A stretch of DNA of 32,365 bases from CAZONU01 sp965370045 (GCA_965370045.1 CBDUSI010000045.1:1-32365), one strand, 5' to 3'; numbered from the stretch's first letter, positions 16,163-26,246 are shown. Program-made: numbers and translations. Notes: generated by a model not told the origin, from the sequence alone.

Positions 16163-18138
16163 ACCGCCCACCTGTCCTCTCGGTAAAGGCAGCGAAACGG
16201 GTAGTTCGGAGGCACTTTCTTCGGACCCTCCACCACGAATATCCTGGCATCGTATTTCCTGCCCAGCTTCAGAATCCTCTCCGGGTCCTGAGTCCGATAG
16301 CCAGCGGCCAGGTTCTTCCACCTGAGGTGCCGCATCTCAGTTTCCGCATCGAATCCGCTGATGTCCAGCATCCTCCGGCGCCACTCGACGACCTTCGCGG
16401 CCCCGAAGGGGAAACACTTGAGATCAACAACAATCGGGCGCTCGGCATGCGCCCTGAAGGCCACCGAGTCCGGAGGAACCAGAAGTCGAACTCCGGGCGG
16501 CAGATTACGCTGGCACCACTGCGCCACGTCCTCCTCCACGGAGGTGCTCACCAGCCATGGCTGAACGTGCGCCCAACTATTGCGCTCAGGGCCGAGCGGC
16601 CCCCCCGGCAGGCGAAGCGCCAGGAACAGGACCATAACCAGCGCGGCCATGCCCGCGTGAAACGGCTTCCGAAGATCCAACCTCAGGCCCCAAATCAGCA
16701 CCACTGCGGACAGTATCAATACCGTGTGAAACGGCTTGGCATTTCCCGAGTAAGAGCCCTTTGTCTTCGCCCAATACGGAAGCGCGGCCGCGACAGACAC
16801 CAAAGCGGCAATCACGAGCGCGTAGCGCACGTATCTCCTCCGCCGCTCGGTCGCATCCGGCCGGGTGACTTCCGTGCCAGAATCCTTCCCGAGGACAGTG
16901 CGCGAACCGTACAACCTGCCCACCAGGCGTTCCAACGAAGACAGGAGCTTAAGGATGCGCCGCCCGCCCGGCCAGGGCAAGGCGCAGACCAGCACAATTG
17001 CCCAGAAGCCGGCAAAATACCAGTCGTTGATCAATGACGCGAGCGCCGGCGCCACCAGCAGTTGGCGCAGGCCTCCCGCGTCCCACTGCTTGTGACACCA
17101 GGCCCCGATCATCACGCAGACAATAACGCGCGGCCAGATGCCGGTTCGCAAGGGTTGAAACCAGAGCGTGTACGAAAGAAAGAAGGCTAGAGGTATGGCT
17201 GCAAGGAAGAAGACCGACGGGACCGCGCCCAACCACTTGGCGTCTCTCCCCCGGCCAGCGAGAAGAGACTCACGGGCAACGCGAAGCAGGGCGGCAAATG
17301 CCACGCAAACCCCCGCCAACGCAGCCCAGGTTTCAGCCTTCCACAGCGCGGGATTCACGCGGTCCGTCAGGCGGAACAGGTGGGCGTCCATAACCGGGCC
17401 CATGTCGGGGACCCCGCCACCGACCCGCGCGGTGCTCAAATAGAAGAGGCTTGGCGAAGCGGCCACCGCCGACAACGCGGCCATCGCCAGCAGCCAGGGC
17501 CATTTCCTGGGCCGGGACAGAAGGTGCGCCACACCCAGAAGCACCGCGCCCTGCGCCCCCACCAGGGGTTGGATGTTCACCGCCAGGCCAAGACATGCGC
17601 CCGCCCACAAGTACTTGCGCCTGAGCCACAGGGCAACGGCCATGAGAATGAAGGCATGGCCGAAGTCCGTGGGCCGCGCAATGTAAGCCCACAGCGACAC
17701 GAAGCCCAAGCCCTCTCCAAAGGTGGCCAGCATTCCCGCGAGGGCAACCCACCATGCGGCCCGCTCGCCGAAGAGGTGACGACCTATGCTCGCAAAGGCC
17801 CAGGTCATCAGGCCGAGGACCGCGAGTTGTGCCAGGAGGAACGCGGCGGGGATTCCCGCGATTCTGGCGATGGGAGCCATCATCGCAACGAAGAAGTGCC
17901 TGATGTTGAGACCGTCCAGCGTCCGTATGTACCAATCGTCGTGCAGGTACGAAGCGTCCAGGTAGTGTTTCAAGGTCGGCATCTGCGAGTAGTGGTCGCC
18001 GTGGCCGAAAGTGATCCCGACAAAGAAGGCGTTGACCAGCACCACGAGAAGAATCAGCATCCCGACGGAAGCGGCGCGCTTCAACCTCGCGCGCACGGGG
18101 GGCCGCACATCCGTCGTCGCACTCTTGTGTTCAGGCAT
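16105..18138 (-). CDS. Polytopic membrane protein, GT-C-like (leftward arm)
   Basis: The 677-residue product has one membrane segment at about 24-44, then an acidic loop (GDHY 47-50, DDWY 67-70), about twelve further hydrophobic segments and a soluble C-terminal domain. This resembles GT-C glycosyltransferases. Its end (CLYREDRWAVYRL) has the same pattern as the end of the convergent gene product (IVYSNDSWLLLEL), so the two are probably distant relatives with similar extracytoplasmic tails. ATG 18138 lacks a strong ribosome site. The gene lies 89 bases after the minus-strand glycosyltransferase and should be in the same transcript. Confidence 0.78.
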   Translation of the reverse strand: MPEHKSATTDVRPPVRARLKRAASVGMLILLVVLVNAFFVGITFGHGDHYSQMPTLKHYLDASYLHDDWYIRTLDGLNIRHFFVAMMAPIARIAGIPAAFLLAQLAVLGLMTWAFASIGRHLFGERAAWWVALAGMLATFGEGLGFVSLWAYIARPTDFGHAFILMAVALWLRRKYLWAGACLGLAVNIQPLVGAQGAVLLGVAHLLSRPRKWPWLLAMAALSAVAASPSLFYLSTARVGGGVPDMGPVMDAHLFRLTDRVNPALWKAETWAALAGVCVAFAALLRVARESLLAGRGRDAKWLGAVPSVFFLAAIPLAFFLSYTLWFQPLRTGIWPRVIVCVMIGAWCHKQWDAGGLRQLLVAPALASLINDWYFAGFWAIVLVCALPWPGGRRILKLLSSLERLVGRLYGSRTVLGKDSGTEVTRPDATERRRRYVRYALVIAALVSVAAALPYWAKTKGSYSGNAKPFHTVLILSAVVLIWGLRLDLRKPFHAGMAALVMVLFLALRLPGGPLGPERNSWAHVQPWLVSTSVEEDVAQWCQRNLPPGVRLLVPPDSVAFRAHAERPIVVDLKCFPFGAAKVVEWRRRMLDISGFDAETEMRHLRWKNLAAGYRTQDPERILKLGRKYDARIFVVEGPKKVPPNYPFRCLYREDRWAVYRLPASGDSSNKSQESFE

Positions 18139-18227
18139 GTTGGCTCTCAGCGCGACACGCTGCGATCACAGCGAGGCAGCCGAGCAAGGGAGATGCTTCT
18201 CCGCGGACGATGTCATTGTGCGGCCGT

Positions 18228-19241
18228 TCACGTCGCCGTTGGCCCTGATGAGTCTTCTTCGCGCCCGTCTATGTCCCCGCTGGGACCGAGCTCCTCTCGG
18301 ACGTGATAAGGCAGTCTGTCATGAACCATCTGATAGATGCGGCTGATCACGTCGGCCAGGAAGCCCAACATCAAGCACTGGACTCCGAGCAGGATGCTCA
18401 GCGTGGCCATGGTCATCGGGGGACGCGAGCCCATGGGCAGACCGCGAAAGAACTTGTCGTAAAGCAGCCAAGTGAAAACGGCGACCCCGCCTGCTATGAG
18501 CACCGCCGCCACCTTGCCCAGCAAGTGCAGGGGACGCCCCAGGTAGGCCGCCTGGAACCAGAGGGAGAGTATGTCCAGCGCCACGTTGGGCATCCGGCTG
18601 ATGCCGTACTTGCTGCGCCCTGCGCGGCGGAGCGGAGCTGATATGGGCACCTCGGCAATCGATCCCCCCTGCAGGAAGACGAGTGCGGGGAGGAACCTGT
18701 GAGATCCCGGGGCCATGTGCAGCGATCGGGCCCACTCCCCCCGCAGGCATTTGAAGCCTCCCATGTCGTGGACCTTGCACTTCGTCACCAGCCTCATCAA
18801 CCAGTTGGCGACCAGAGAGGGAAACCGCCTGAGCAGAAAAGACTCTCCCCTGGCCTGACGCCAGCCGCTGACCAGGTCGTATCCCTCACGCGCCTTCTCA
18901 ACCAGAGCTGGAATCTCTTCCGGCGCATGCTGAAGGTCGGTATCCATCACCACTACGTGTTCGCCCCGGCTGTTCCGCAGTCCGGCGAAAACCGCCGCCC
19001 ACTGGCCGGAATTCCGCGACAGGAAGAGCGCGCGGACCCGCGCATCTTCCGCAACTATCTGGCGAACAATCCGGCGTGAAGAGTCATCGCTGCCATCGTC
19101 CACGAAGATGATCTCGTAAGTGCGCCCATAACGCTCCAGGGCCTCGGTGACTCGCTTGTGGTACTCCTTGAGAGCGGCCTCCTCATTGTAGACGGGAGCG
19201 ACTATGCTGATATCCGGAGGAAGTCCTTGTTGACCCACCAT
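18228..19241 (-). CDS. Family 2 glycosyltransferase, GtrB/DPM1-like
   Basis: The 337-residue protein has a GT-A domain with IVAPVYNEE (13-21), FVDDGSDDSS (46-55) and DTDLQHAPEE (100-109). Then comes the family motif RAGRSKYGISRM (206-217) and two membrane segments (about 240-262 and 277-300). This strongly fits GtrB/ArnC-type polyprenyl-phosphate sugar transferases, more closely than the copy at 10798. ATG 19241 follows GGGAGAGG; the upstream extension of the frame has no protein character. It is flanked by a methyltransferase 37 bases upstream and the polytopic protein downstream, all on the minus strand. Confidence 0.93.
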   Translation of the reverse strand: MVGQQGLPPDISIVAPVYNEEAALKEYHKRVTEALERYGRTYEIIFVDDGSDDSSRRIVRQIVAEDARVRALFLSRNSGQWAAVFAGLRNSRGEHVVVMDTDLQHAPEEIPALVEKAREGYDLVSGWRQARGESFLLRRFPSLVANWLMRLVTKCKVHDMGGFKCLRGEWARSLHMAPGSHRFLPALVFLQGGSIAEVPISAPLRRAGRSKYGISRMPNVALDILSLWFQAAYLGRPLHLLGKVAAVLIAGGVAVFTWLLYDKFFRGLPMGSRPPMTMATLSILLGVQCLMLGFLADVISRIYQMVHDRLPYHVREELGPSGDIDGREEDSSGPTAT

Positions 19242-19278
19242 GTTTGGCCTCTCCCGTATCCGCCCTGTCGCGAAAGTC

Positions 19279-20181
19279 CTACCCGTCGGCCGCGACTGTC
19301 TTTCCGACCGGTTCCGATGGACTCGAAGTGGGGCCATCCACGGCCTCGGCCGCCAATTGCATTATGTCCCCGAGGCAAATCCTCAACCTGAAGGGCAGGC
19401 CCCGCGCGAGGAGTCGCACTCCGGCCCCGAGCACTGGCGCTTTGGCCAGACAGGAAGTCCCCAGAAGGTACGAAAGGTTAAAGACCCGGGACTCCGCACG
19501 GGTATCCGCAATGCGCAGGCCAACCCGGGAAAGCATCTTCTCGATGGCGGTGAGCGTGAAGCAATACAGGTGCTGAGAAGGCTTCACCAATCTCCACCTG
19601 CGCCCCAGCAGTCGGGCCAGGCGTGATTCGGCGTTCCCCGTGGTGAGAAACAAGTGGCCTCCCGCCCGCAACAACCGCCGCGCCTTGGCCAGGTTCGCGA
19701 GCGGATCGGGCACGTGCTCCAGGTAGTCCCACATAGTGATGACATCGAAAGAAGACTCGGGATACGAGATATTCAGAAAGTCCCCTTGCCTGATGGCCAC
19801 TGAATTCAATTTCTTTCCTTGCTCACAGGCAAACTCCGAAAGCTCACACCCCTCCACCTCCCAGCCTGCAGGCGCGTGCTTGAGGAAGAAGCCGAATGCA
19901 GTACCTACATCCAATAACCTGCCGGGATTGGGCGAAAGCTTCTGGACCTGTTGCCACTTCCGCCGGCAGTTGATGGCCTGGGTCTTCAGATCGCGATAGT
20001 AGTAGTCGGCCCGCCAGGGAGAATTGAAAAGCTCCTCACTGTAAAGCGCGGTCAGATCAGAATCCGTGGGCAGCTCCTGGCGCACAATCATTCCACAATC
20101 AGGGCAACGCAACAAGGGGAAACCTCGCCGTTGGCCCCAAGCTGAGAGGGTGGCTGCGCATGCTCCGCAAGAACGCGCCAA
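19279..20181 (-). CDS. SAM-dependent methyltransferase with N-terminal zinc ribbon
   Basis: The 300-residue protein begins with a likely zinc site, C5-x2-C8 and C26-x2-C29, followed by a class I methyltransferase domain: RLLDVGTAFGFFL (88-100), FDVITMWDYLEHVPDP and LRAGGHLFLTT. This zinc-ribbon plus methyltransferase layout is common in polysaccharide clusters (sugar or lipid-linked methyltransferases). The start is TTG at 20181: it is the only start that keeps the first cysteine pair, and GAGAG lies just upstream with a stop codon five codons before it. It is the first gene of the leftward arm. Confidence 0.85.
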   Translation of the reverse strand: MARSCGACAATLSAWGQRRGFPLLRCPDCGMIVRQELPTDSDLTALYSEELFNSPWRADYYYRDLKTQAINCRRKWQQVQKLSPNPGRLLDVGTAFGFFLKHAPAGWEVEGCELSEFACEQGKKLNSVAIRQGDFLNISYPESSFDVITMWDYLEHVPDPLANLAKARRLLRAGGHLFLTTGNAESRLARLLGRRWRLVKPSQHLYCFTLTAIEKMLSRVGLRIADTRAESRVFNLSYLLGTSCLAKAPVLGAGVRLLARGLPFRLRICLGDIMQLAAEAVDGPTSSPSEPVGKTVAADG

Positions 20182-20322
20182 ATCTGCTCTCTCAGTCTAT
20201 CCCTGCTTGGACCACCGGGCAAAGGCAAACAGTCCAATGGCTGACGAACCTGAAAGCCGGAAACGTCAAGTCCCTTGGCCCTTGCCAACGTGTACAGCAC
20301 TGAACCCTAACCACCCGCCGAG

Positions 20323-20350
20323 ATTATAGAACAACGCAGCATCCTTTCAA
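20323..20350 (-). promoter_or_regulatory. Strong promoter of the leftward glycoconjugate arm
   Basis: On the minus strand TTGAAA (20350-20345), a 16-base spacer and a perfect TATAAT (20328-20323) precede the zinc-ribbon methyltransferase gene. This is the best -10 box in the window. Confidence 0.65.
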
Positions 20351-20405
20351 GTTGCTCCCCCTCCAACGCCGGGGAAGACCGGGGATGATTAGAGGCGCCC
20401 GGTTC

Positions 20406-20433
20406 TTGACACCCTTCAAGTCCGTGATAACAT
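20406..20433 (+). promoter_or_regulatory. Promoter of the tig-clpP-clpX operon
   Basis: A perfect TTGACA (20406-20411), a 16-base spacer and TAACAT (20428-20433) predict a transcript starting near 20440, about 65 bases before the tig start codon. No CIRCE or other heat-shock element is visible. Confidence 0.55.
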
Positions 20434-20504
20434 GAGGCATACGCAGGTGCCGCGCGGGGGAGTGCGGCGCGTTGCGCTTTGGCTCCGACGCGAAAGGAAG
20501 TGCC

Positions 20505-22022
20505 ATGAAGTTGGAAGTCGTCGACCTGGGACCCTGCAAGAAGCGACTCACTGTGGAGGTCGCGGTCGAGAAGGTCAAAGAGGAGTACGACGAGGTCTGC
20601 GAGGAGCTGGGCCGCAACGTGGAACTGCCCGGCTTTCGCAAGGGCCGGGTGCCGCGCACGCTGCTGGTAAGCAAGTTCGGCCGGCAGATAGACGCGGACG
20701 TCAAGGGCAAGCTGCTGGACTCCTCCTTCAAGGACGCCGTCAAGGAGAAGGAGCTGGAGCCCGTCGGCGAGCCGGATCTGGACGTCGAGAAGGTCGAGTT
20801 CGACATCGAGCAGCCCCTCAAGTACGAGTGCGAGATCGAGGTCAAGCCGGAGTTCGAGGCCCCCGCGTACGAGGGGCTCAAGATCGAGAAGCCCGGCGAG
20901 GAGGTCTCCGACGAGGAGATCGCGGAGGCCATCGACCGCATCCGGCGGCGCTTCGCCGAGGTCCACCCGGTGAGCGGCCCGGCCCAGGCCGAGGACTTCG
21001 TGGTCGTGGACGTCAAGCTGACCATCGACGGCAAGGAGGCCTGGAAGGACTCCGAGCTGGCCCTGGGCCTCACCGAGGAGCGCGCCCTGGGCCTGCCCTT
21101 CGAGCTGGCCAGTTCCGAGCTGGTCGGCGCGGAGGCCGGCAAGAAGATCAGCGCCGAGGTGGAGGTGCCCCTCAATTTCAAGATCGAGGAGTACCGCGGC
21201 AAGAAGGCGGACGCCGAGATCCAGGTCAAGGACGTCAAGCGCCCCAAGCTCCCGGAGTTTAACGACGAGCTTGCCAAGCGCGTGGGTGAGCCCAGCGCCG
21301 AGGGCCTGCGCCTCCGCGTGCGCGGGGGCCTAATCGAGGAGAAGAAGTCCCAGGCCGAGCGCGAGGTGCGCCGGCAGGTGCTCGACCAGCTCATCGCCGC
21401 GGTCAGCTTCGAGCTGCCCGAGAAGCTGCTGGAGCGCACCGCCGAGCGCGACCAGCTCCGCCGCCGCTACCAGCTGGAGCAGATGGGCCTCAAGGAGGAC
21501 TCCCTCTCCGACGACGCCCGGCAGGAGATGCACAACGTCAGCCGCCAGCAGGCCGAACACGACCTACGCGCCTTCCTGATCCTCGAACGCATCGCCAAGG
21601 CCCGGGAGATCGAGGCCTCGGACGAGGAGGTCGACGCCCACTTCGCGGCGCTGGCCGCCCGCCGCGGCGTCGACCCCGCCGCCCTCAAACGCCACGCCGA
21701 GGAGCGCGGCGAACTGGAGGGCGTCAAGGGCGAGCTCTGCGAGAACAAGGTCATGGAGTTGATCCTTTCGGCGGCCCAGATAACCGAGAAGAAGCCCGAG
21801 CCGCCGGCCAAGAAGAAGGCCCCCGAGAAGAAGGCCGAGAAGAAGGCCGAGAAGAAGCCTGAGAAGAAGGCCGCGGTCGAAGAGAAGGCCCCCGAGAAGA
21901 AGGCGGCCAAGAAGCCCGCGAAGAAACCGGCCAAGAAGGCCGAAAAGAAGCCCGCGGCCAAGAAGCCCGCCCCCAAGAAAAAGGCTCCAAAGAAACCCGC
22001 CAAGAAATCCGATAAGAAATAG
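20505..22022 (+). CDS. tig: Trigger factor with a long lysine-rich tail
   Basis: Trigger factor is the ribosome-bound chaperone that meets nascent chains. The N-terminal ribosome-docking motif GFRKGRVPR is at residues 43-51. The middle part (about 150-245) corresponds to the FKBP-like prolyl isomerase domain, and residues of about 250-424 form the helical chaperone arms. The family usually has about 430 residues; this one has 505. The extra part (about 425-505) is almost only K, A, P and E in repeats such as KKPAKK, resembling histone H1-like tails. ATG 20505 has AAGGAAG upstream and starts the standard N-terminus (MKLEVVDLG). It is followed by clpP after 55 bases. Confidence 0.95.
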   Translation: MKLEVVDLGPCKKRLTVEVAVEKVKEEYDEVCEELGRNVELPGFRKGRVPRTLLVSKFGRQIDADVKGKLLDSSFKDAVKEKELEPVGEPDLDVEKVEFDIEQPLKYECEIEVKPEFEAPAYEGLKIEKPGEEVSDEEIAEAIDRIRRRFAEVHPVSGPAQAEDFVVVDVKLTIDGKEAWKDSELALGLTEERALGLPFELASSELVGAEAGKKISAEVEVPLNFKIEEYRGKKADAEIQVKDVKRPKLPEFNDELAKRVGEPSAEGLRLRVRGGLIEEKKSQAEREVRRQVLDQLIAAVSFELPEKLLERTAERDQLRRRYQLEQMGLKEDSLSDDARQEMHNVSRQQAEHDLRAFLILERIAKAREIEASDEEVDAHFAALAARRGVDPAALKRHAEERGELEGVKGELCENKVMELILSAAQITEKKPEPPAKKKAPEKKAEKKAEKKPEKKAAVEEKAPEKKAAKKPAKKPAKKAEKKPAAKKPAPKKKAPKKPAKKSDKK

Positions 22023-22077
22023 GGGCCGCCCGCTTTTCAAGCGTCCCGTCGGCGGCGCCGGGAGAGGGGAGAAGACC

Positions 22078-22721
22078 ATGAGCCTGGTTCCCATAGTCGT
22101 CGAGAAGACCGGCAGGGGTGAGCGCTCCTACGATATCTTCAGCCGGCTGCTCAAGGACCGCATCGTCTTCATCGGCGAGGAAGTCAACGACTACACCGCC
22201 AACCTGGTCATCGCCCAGCTGCTCTTCCTGCAGCTGGACAACAAGGACCAGGACATCAACGTGTACGTGAACTCGCCGGGCGGCTCGATCACCGCGGGGC
22301 TGGCCATCTACGACACCATGCAGTTCGTCTCTAACGACGTGGCCACCTATTGCCTGGGCCAGGCGGCGTCGATGGGCGCGGTGCTGCTTTGTGCCGGCAC
22401 CAAGGGCAAGCGCCACATCCTGCCCAACAGCCGGGTGCTGATCCACCAGCCCTGGGGCGGCTTCCAGGGCACGGCCTCAGACATCTCCATCCACGCCGAC
22501 GAGATCCTCAAGCTCAAGAAGCGGCTCAACGGCATCCTGGCCCAGCACACCGGCCAAAGCGTCGAGAAGATAGAACAGGACACCGACCGCGACCGCTACA
22601 TGTCCGCCGAGGAGGCCCAGGAGTACGGCCTGGTCGACGAGATCATCCGGCCCGGCGAGAAGAAGAAGGACGAGAAGAAGAAGGACGAGAAGAAGAAGGA
22701 CGGGGAGAAGAAGGCGGAGCA

Positions 22722-22725
<4 letters not shown>
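22078..22725 (+). CDS. clpP: ATP-dependent Clp protease proteolytic subunit
   Basis: ClpP is the serine protease barrel that degrades proteins unfolded by ClpX. The catalytic triad is visible as Ser98 (GQAASMGA), His123 (LIHQP) and Asp172 (DTDRDRY). The oligomerisation and processing elements NSPGGS (65-70) and YGLVDEI (183-189) are present. The usual length is about 195; here a 23-residue tail of KKKDE repeats is added (193-215), next to the face where ClpX docks or at the barrel's exterior. The ATG follows a very strong GGAGAGGGGAG. The stop overlaps the clpX GTG as GTGA. Confidence 0.97.
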
Positions 22726-24113
<1,388 letters not shown>

Positions 24114-24149
24114 GCCCGTTGACCCGCGGGCCCCTCGGCGGTTAACATA

Positions 24150-24941
24150 ATGACCATGAGATTCGCACTGATCCTGACCGCCGCGCTCGCCCCCGTTCTG
24201 GCCGCCGCCGGCGAGGCCGCCACAACCCCCGTCAAGCCCAAGCCCAAGCTCAAGGCCGTTTCCGGCAAGGCGGCCGAGAAGCTCAAGCACAAGTACCTCA
24301 AGGTGGCGATTCACAAGAAGGACGGGAAGACGGTCGAGGGGCTTCTGAAACAGTTCAGCACCGAAGCCGGGGAGAAGGGCACTTACCTGTTAGTGGTCAT
24401 GAAGGGCGATAAACGCTCCGAGAAGATGATTGCCGGCGGGCAGGTGGCCAGGGTCGAGTTCAAGGGGGTCGTCGAGGCGCGGCCCAGGACCTCCGGGGAG
24501 ATGATCGCCCGGACCCTCAAGAGGGAGATCGGCGAGACCGTCCGGCGGATATTCAAGGATCTGGGCGAGGCCAAGAAGAAGCCCGACGGCGTCGAGAAGC
24601 TGCTCCGCGAGCACGAGGAGAAGCTCAAGAAGATGAAGGTCGGCCCCCGGCGCCTGGACCGCTGGAAGCTCCACCGCCAGGTCGGCGAGGAATTCGGCTA
24701 TCTGTTCTTCGGCTACTTGCACGAGTCCGGCAAGGCCGACAAGGAGGGCGCCAGGAAGGCGCTCGCGAGAATCGAGAAGCTCAGCCACCAGACCGAGGAC
24801 CGGCGGGTGGGAGAAATGCTGCGCATGCGCCTGGAACGCCTGCGCGGCGGCAAGGACCGCCCCAGCCACTGGCGGCGCCCCGGCAGCCGCGGCCCGCGCG
24901 TGAGACATGACGGGGATTCCCGGAAACGACCGGGGGGCTAG
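24150..24941 (+). CDS. Secreted hypothetical protein
   Basis: I do not recognise this 263-residue protein. A signal peptide is clear (hydrophobic residues 5-19, likely cleavage near AAAGEA at about 18-23). A lysine-rich linker follows, then a short beta-rich part (KVAIHKKDGKTVEGLL, residues about 50-65) that resembles a small SH3- or Sm-like barrel, and a long charged helical region (about 110-235). The end is arginine-rich. ATG 24150 is used; ATG 24156 is equally possible, and neither has a good ribosome site. It follows clpX by 36 bases and may be read through from that operon. Its stop codon shares the palindrome CTAG with the stop of the convergent methyltransferase. Confidence 0.7.
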   Translation: MTMRFALILTAALAPVLAAAGEAATTPVKPKPKLKAVSGKAAEKLKHKYLKVAIHKKDGKTVEGLLKQFSTEAGEKGTYLLVVMKGDKRSEKMIAGGQVARVEFKGVVEARPRTSGEMIARTLKREIGETVRRIFKDLGEAKKKPDGVEKLLREHEEKLKKMKVGPRRLDRWKLHRQVGEEFGYLFFGYLHESGKADKEGARKALARIEKLSHQTEDRRVGEMLRMRLERLRGGKDRPSHWRRPGSRGPRVRHDGDSRKRPGG

Positions 24942-25705
24942 CTGCGGCCGGCTTTCCCGGCGAGGACCAGCGTGCCGCGGGCCATGTGCCGCGGCGTTTC
25001 TTTTTTTCCGGACCCCTGCTCCCCGATCCACTCGGTGATCCGCGCCAGGCCCTCGGCGAACTCGGCGTCGTCCATCAGCTCGAACGTGCTGATGTGCCGG
25101 TTCCTGATGCGTTCCAGATACTCGTCGTCCAATGCGTAATCGGCGACCACCATGGGCCGCTCGGCCTCCGGCGCCAGGCCGGCGGCGCGCAATCCCTCGC
25201 GCACCGCGGGCAGATCCGGGAAGCGCGCGCAGTCGATCTCACCGAAGCGCGGGAAGAACTGATTGAGAAAGTGCCCCCTGATCTGCCGGTGGCTGGCGGT
25301 GAGCACGACCAGCTTGCCGCCGGGCGACAGGGCTCGCGCGGCTCCCGCGTAGAAGTTTGCGGGGCTTTCCAGGTGATGGAGCATGTATGCACTGAGAATA
25401 AGGTCAAAAGCGCCGTCGACGAACGGCAGGCACCCGGCGTCGCCGCGGACCAGCCCCGCGCCGGAGAGCTTCTCTCCGGCCCGGGCGAGCATTCCCGCGG
25501 AGAGGTCCAGGCCGATCACTTCGGCCTGGGGCCAGGCCTCGCGCAGGCAGCGCGTGGCGTTGCCCGTCCCGCAGCCGGCGTCCAGCGCCGCGCGCGGCCC
25601 GAGGCCGCGCGGCAGGAGGCCGGCCAACTCGCGGGTCAGCTCGGAGCCGAAGCGCCGGGATCTATCATAGCGCCCGGAGATGCGGTCGTAGTCGATGCGC
25701 TTCAC
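24938..25705 (-). CDS. Class I SAM-dependent methyltransferase
   Basis: The 255-residue protein has LDAGCGTGNA (41-50), VIGLDLSAGML (62-72), LPFVDGAFDLILSAYMLHHL (from about 93) and LSPGGKLVVLTA, a Methyltransf_11/UbiE-like layout. The N-terminus (YDRISGRYDRSRRFG) is typical of such enzymes. The substrate is unknown. The GTG start overlaps the stop of the upstream Nudix gene as GTGA, making it the last gene of the PilZ operon. Confidence 0.88.
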   Translation of the reverse strand: MKRIDYDRISGRYDRSRRFGSELTRELAGLLPRGLGPRAALDAGCGTGNATRCLREAWPQAEVIGLDLSAGMLARAGEKLSGAGLVRGDAGCLPFVDGAFDLILSAYMLHHLESPANFYAGAARALSPGGKLVVLTASHRQIRGHFLNQFFPRFGEIDCARFPDLPAVREGLRAAGLAPEAERPMVVADYALDDEYLERIRNRHISTFELMDDAEFAEGLARITEWIGEQGSGKKETPRHMARGTLVLAGKAGRS

Positions 25706-26112
25706 GTATTTTCGTCCAGAAAGGCGTCGGCGTCAGTCAGCATCTGGCGCGTCTCGTCGAAGCCCAGGAGCGGCAAAGCTTCCGCCAGTGAGGCCCAGCG
25801 CACCTCGACGGCCTCGGCGGGGGCCAGATTCACGTCTTCAGGACAGCGCGCCGGGAAGTAGACCGCGAGTTTCTCGGCGCCTCCCTCCGGCAGGGGATAG
25901 CGCAGCTCCCGTCGGAAACCGGGGACCACCTCGGCGGCGCTCAGGCCCATCTCCTCGCGAGCCTCGCGGCCGGCGGCGTCCAGCTCGGTCTCGCCGGGCT
26001 CCAAATGTCCTTTGGGAAAGCTCCAGTACTTGCGATCGCGCATGAGCAGGTATTCGCGCCGGCCGTCTCTTTCACGAAAAGGAATCAGCCCCGCGGAGTG
26101 CTCGCGCCTCAC
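25702..26112 (-). CDS. Nudix hydrolase, Ap4A-hydrolase-like
   Basis: The 136-residue protein carries a perfect Nudix box, G35-x5-E-x7-REAREEMGL (35-57), preceded by WSFPKGHLEPGE, which is typical of bis(5'-nucleosyl)tetraphosphatases and related housecleaning enzymes. The likely role is hydrolysis of dinucleoside polyphosphates or of another nucleoside diphosphate derivative. The GTG start has GGAGGG upstream and overlaps the stop of the small gene before it as GTGA. The open frame extends far upstream, but that part is out of frame with real genes and is not protein-like. Confidence 0.9.
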   Translation of the reverse strand: MRREHSAGLIPFRERDGRREYLLMRDRKYWSFPKGHLEPGETELDAAGREAREEMGLSAAEVVPGFRRELRYPLPEGGAEKLAVYFPARCPEDVNLAPAEAVEVRWASLAEALPLLGFDETRQMLTDADAFLDENT

Positions 26113-26246
26113 TTCCCGCCCTCCGCTTCCAGTCGCGCGCGGGTGCCCAGGTTGTGCGCCAGGCGCACCCGCCCGGCCAGCTTTCTCTGGAGCCGAACCG
26201 CCTCCCCGGGCGAGAGCTTCCAGTCGTGGAGCCGCTTGACCTTCAC
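26109..26246 (-). CDS. 45-residue minigene resembling the N-terminus of endonuclease V
   Basis: This is a very short gene fixed by its neighbours: its GTG overlaps the stop of the AsmA-like gene and its TGA overlaps the start of the Nudix gene, both by 4 bases. The product has 45 residues. The part LHDWKLSPGEAVRLQRKLAG (6-25) matches the pattern of the first helix of endonuclease V (Nfi: LH-W-L-P-EA-Q-L). The catalytic core of that enzyme (about 220 residues with DDE-type metal ligands) is absent. It could be a remnant of a deleted nfi, or a retained small protein; the intact 4-base overlaps on both sides favour the second. The family match is by eye only. Confidence 0.6.
   Translation of the reverse strand: MKVKRLHDWKLSPGEAVRLQRKLAGRVRLAHNLGTRARLEAEGGK

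Larger units (their letters stand above)
20182..20504. other. Divergent promoter region between the glycan cluster and tig
   Basis: This 323-base gap holds two back-to-back promoters, one in each direction. The minus-strand transcript would have a leader of about 135 bases, in which an open frame starting with GTG at 20300 (70 codons, running to 20088 inside the methyltransferase gene) could encode a leader peptide; support is weak. On the tig side, GCCGC and GCGGC near 20450-20465 can pair. Confidence 0.6.
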
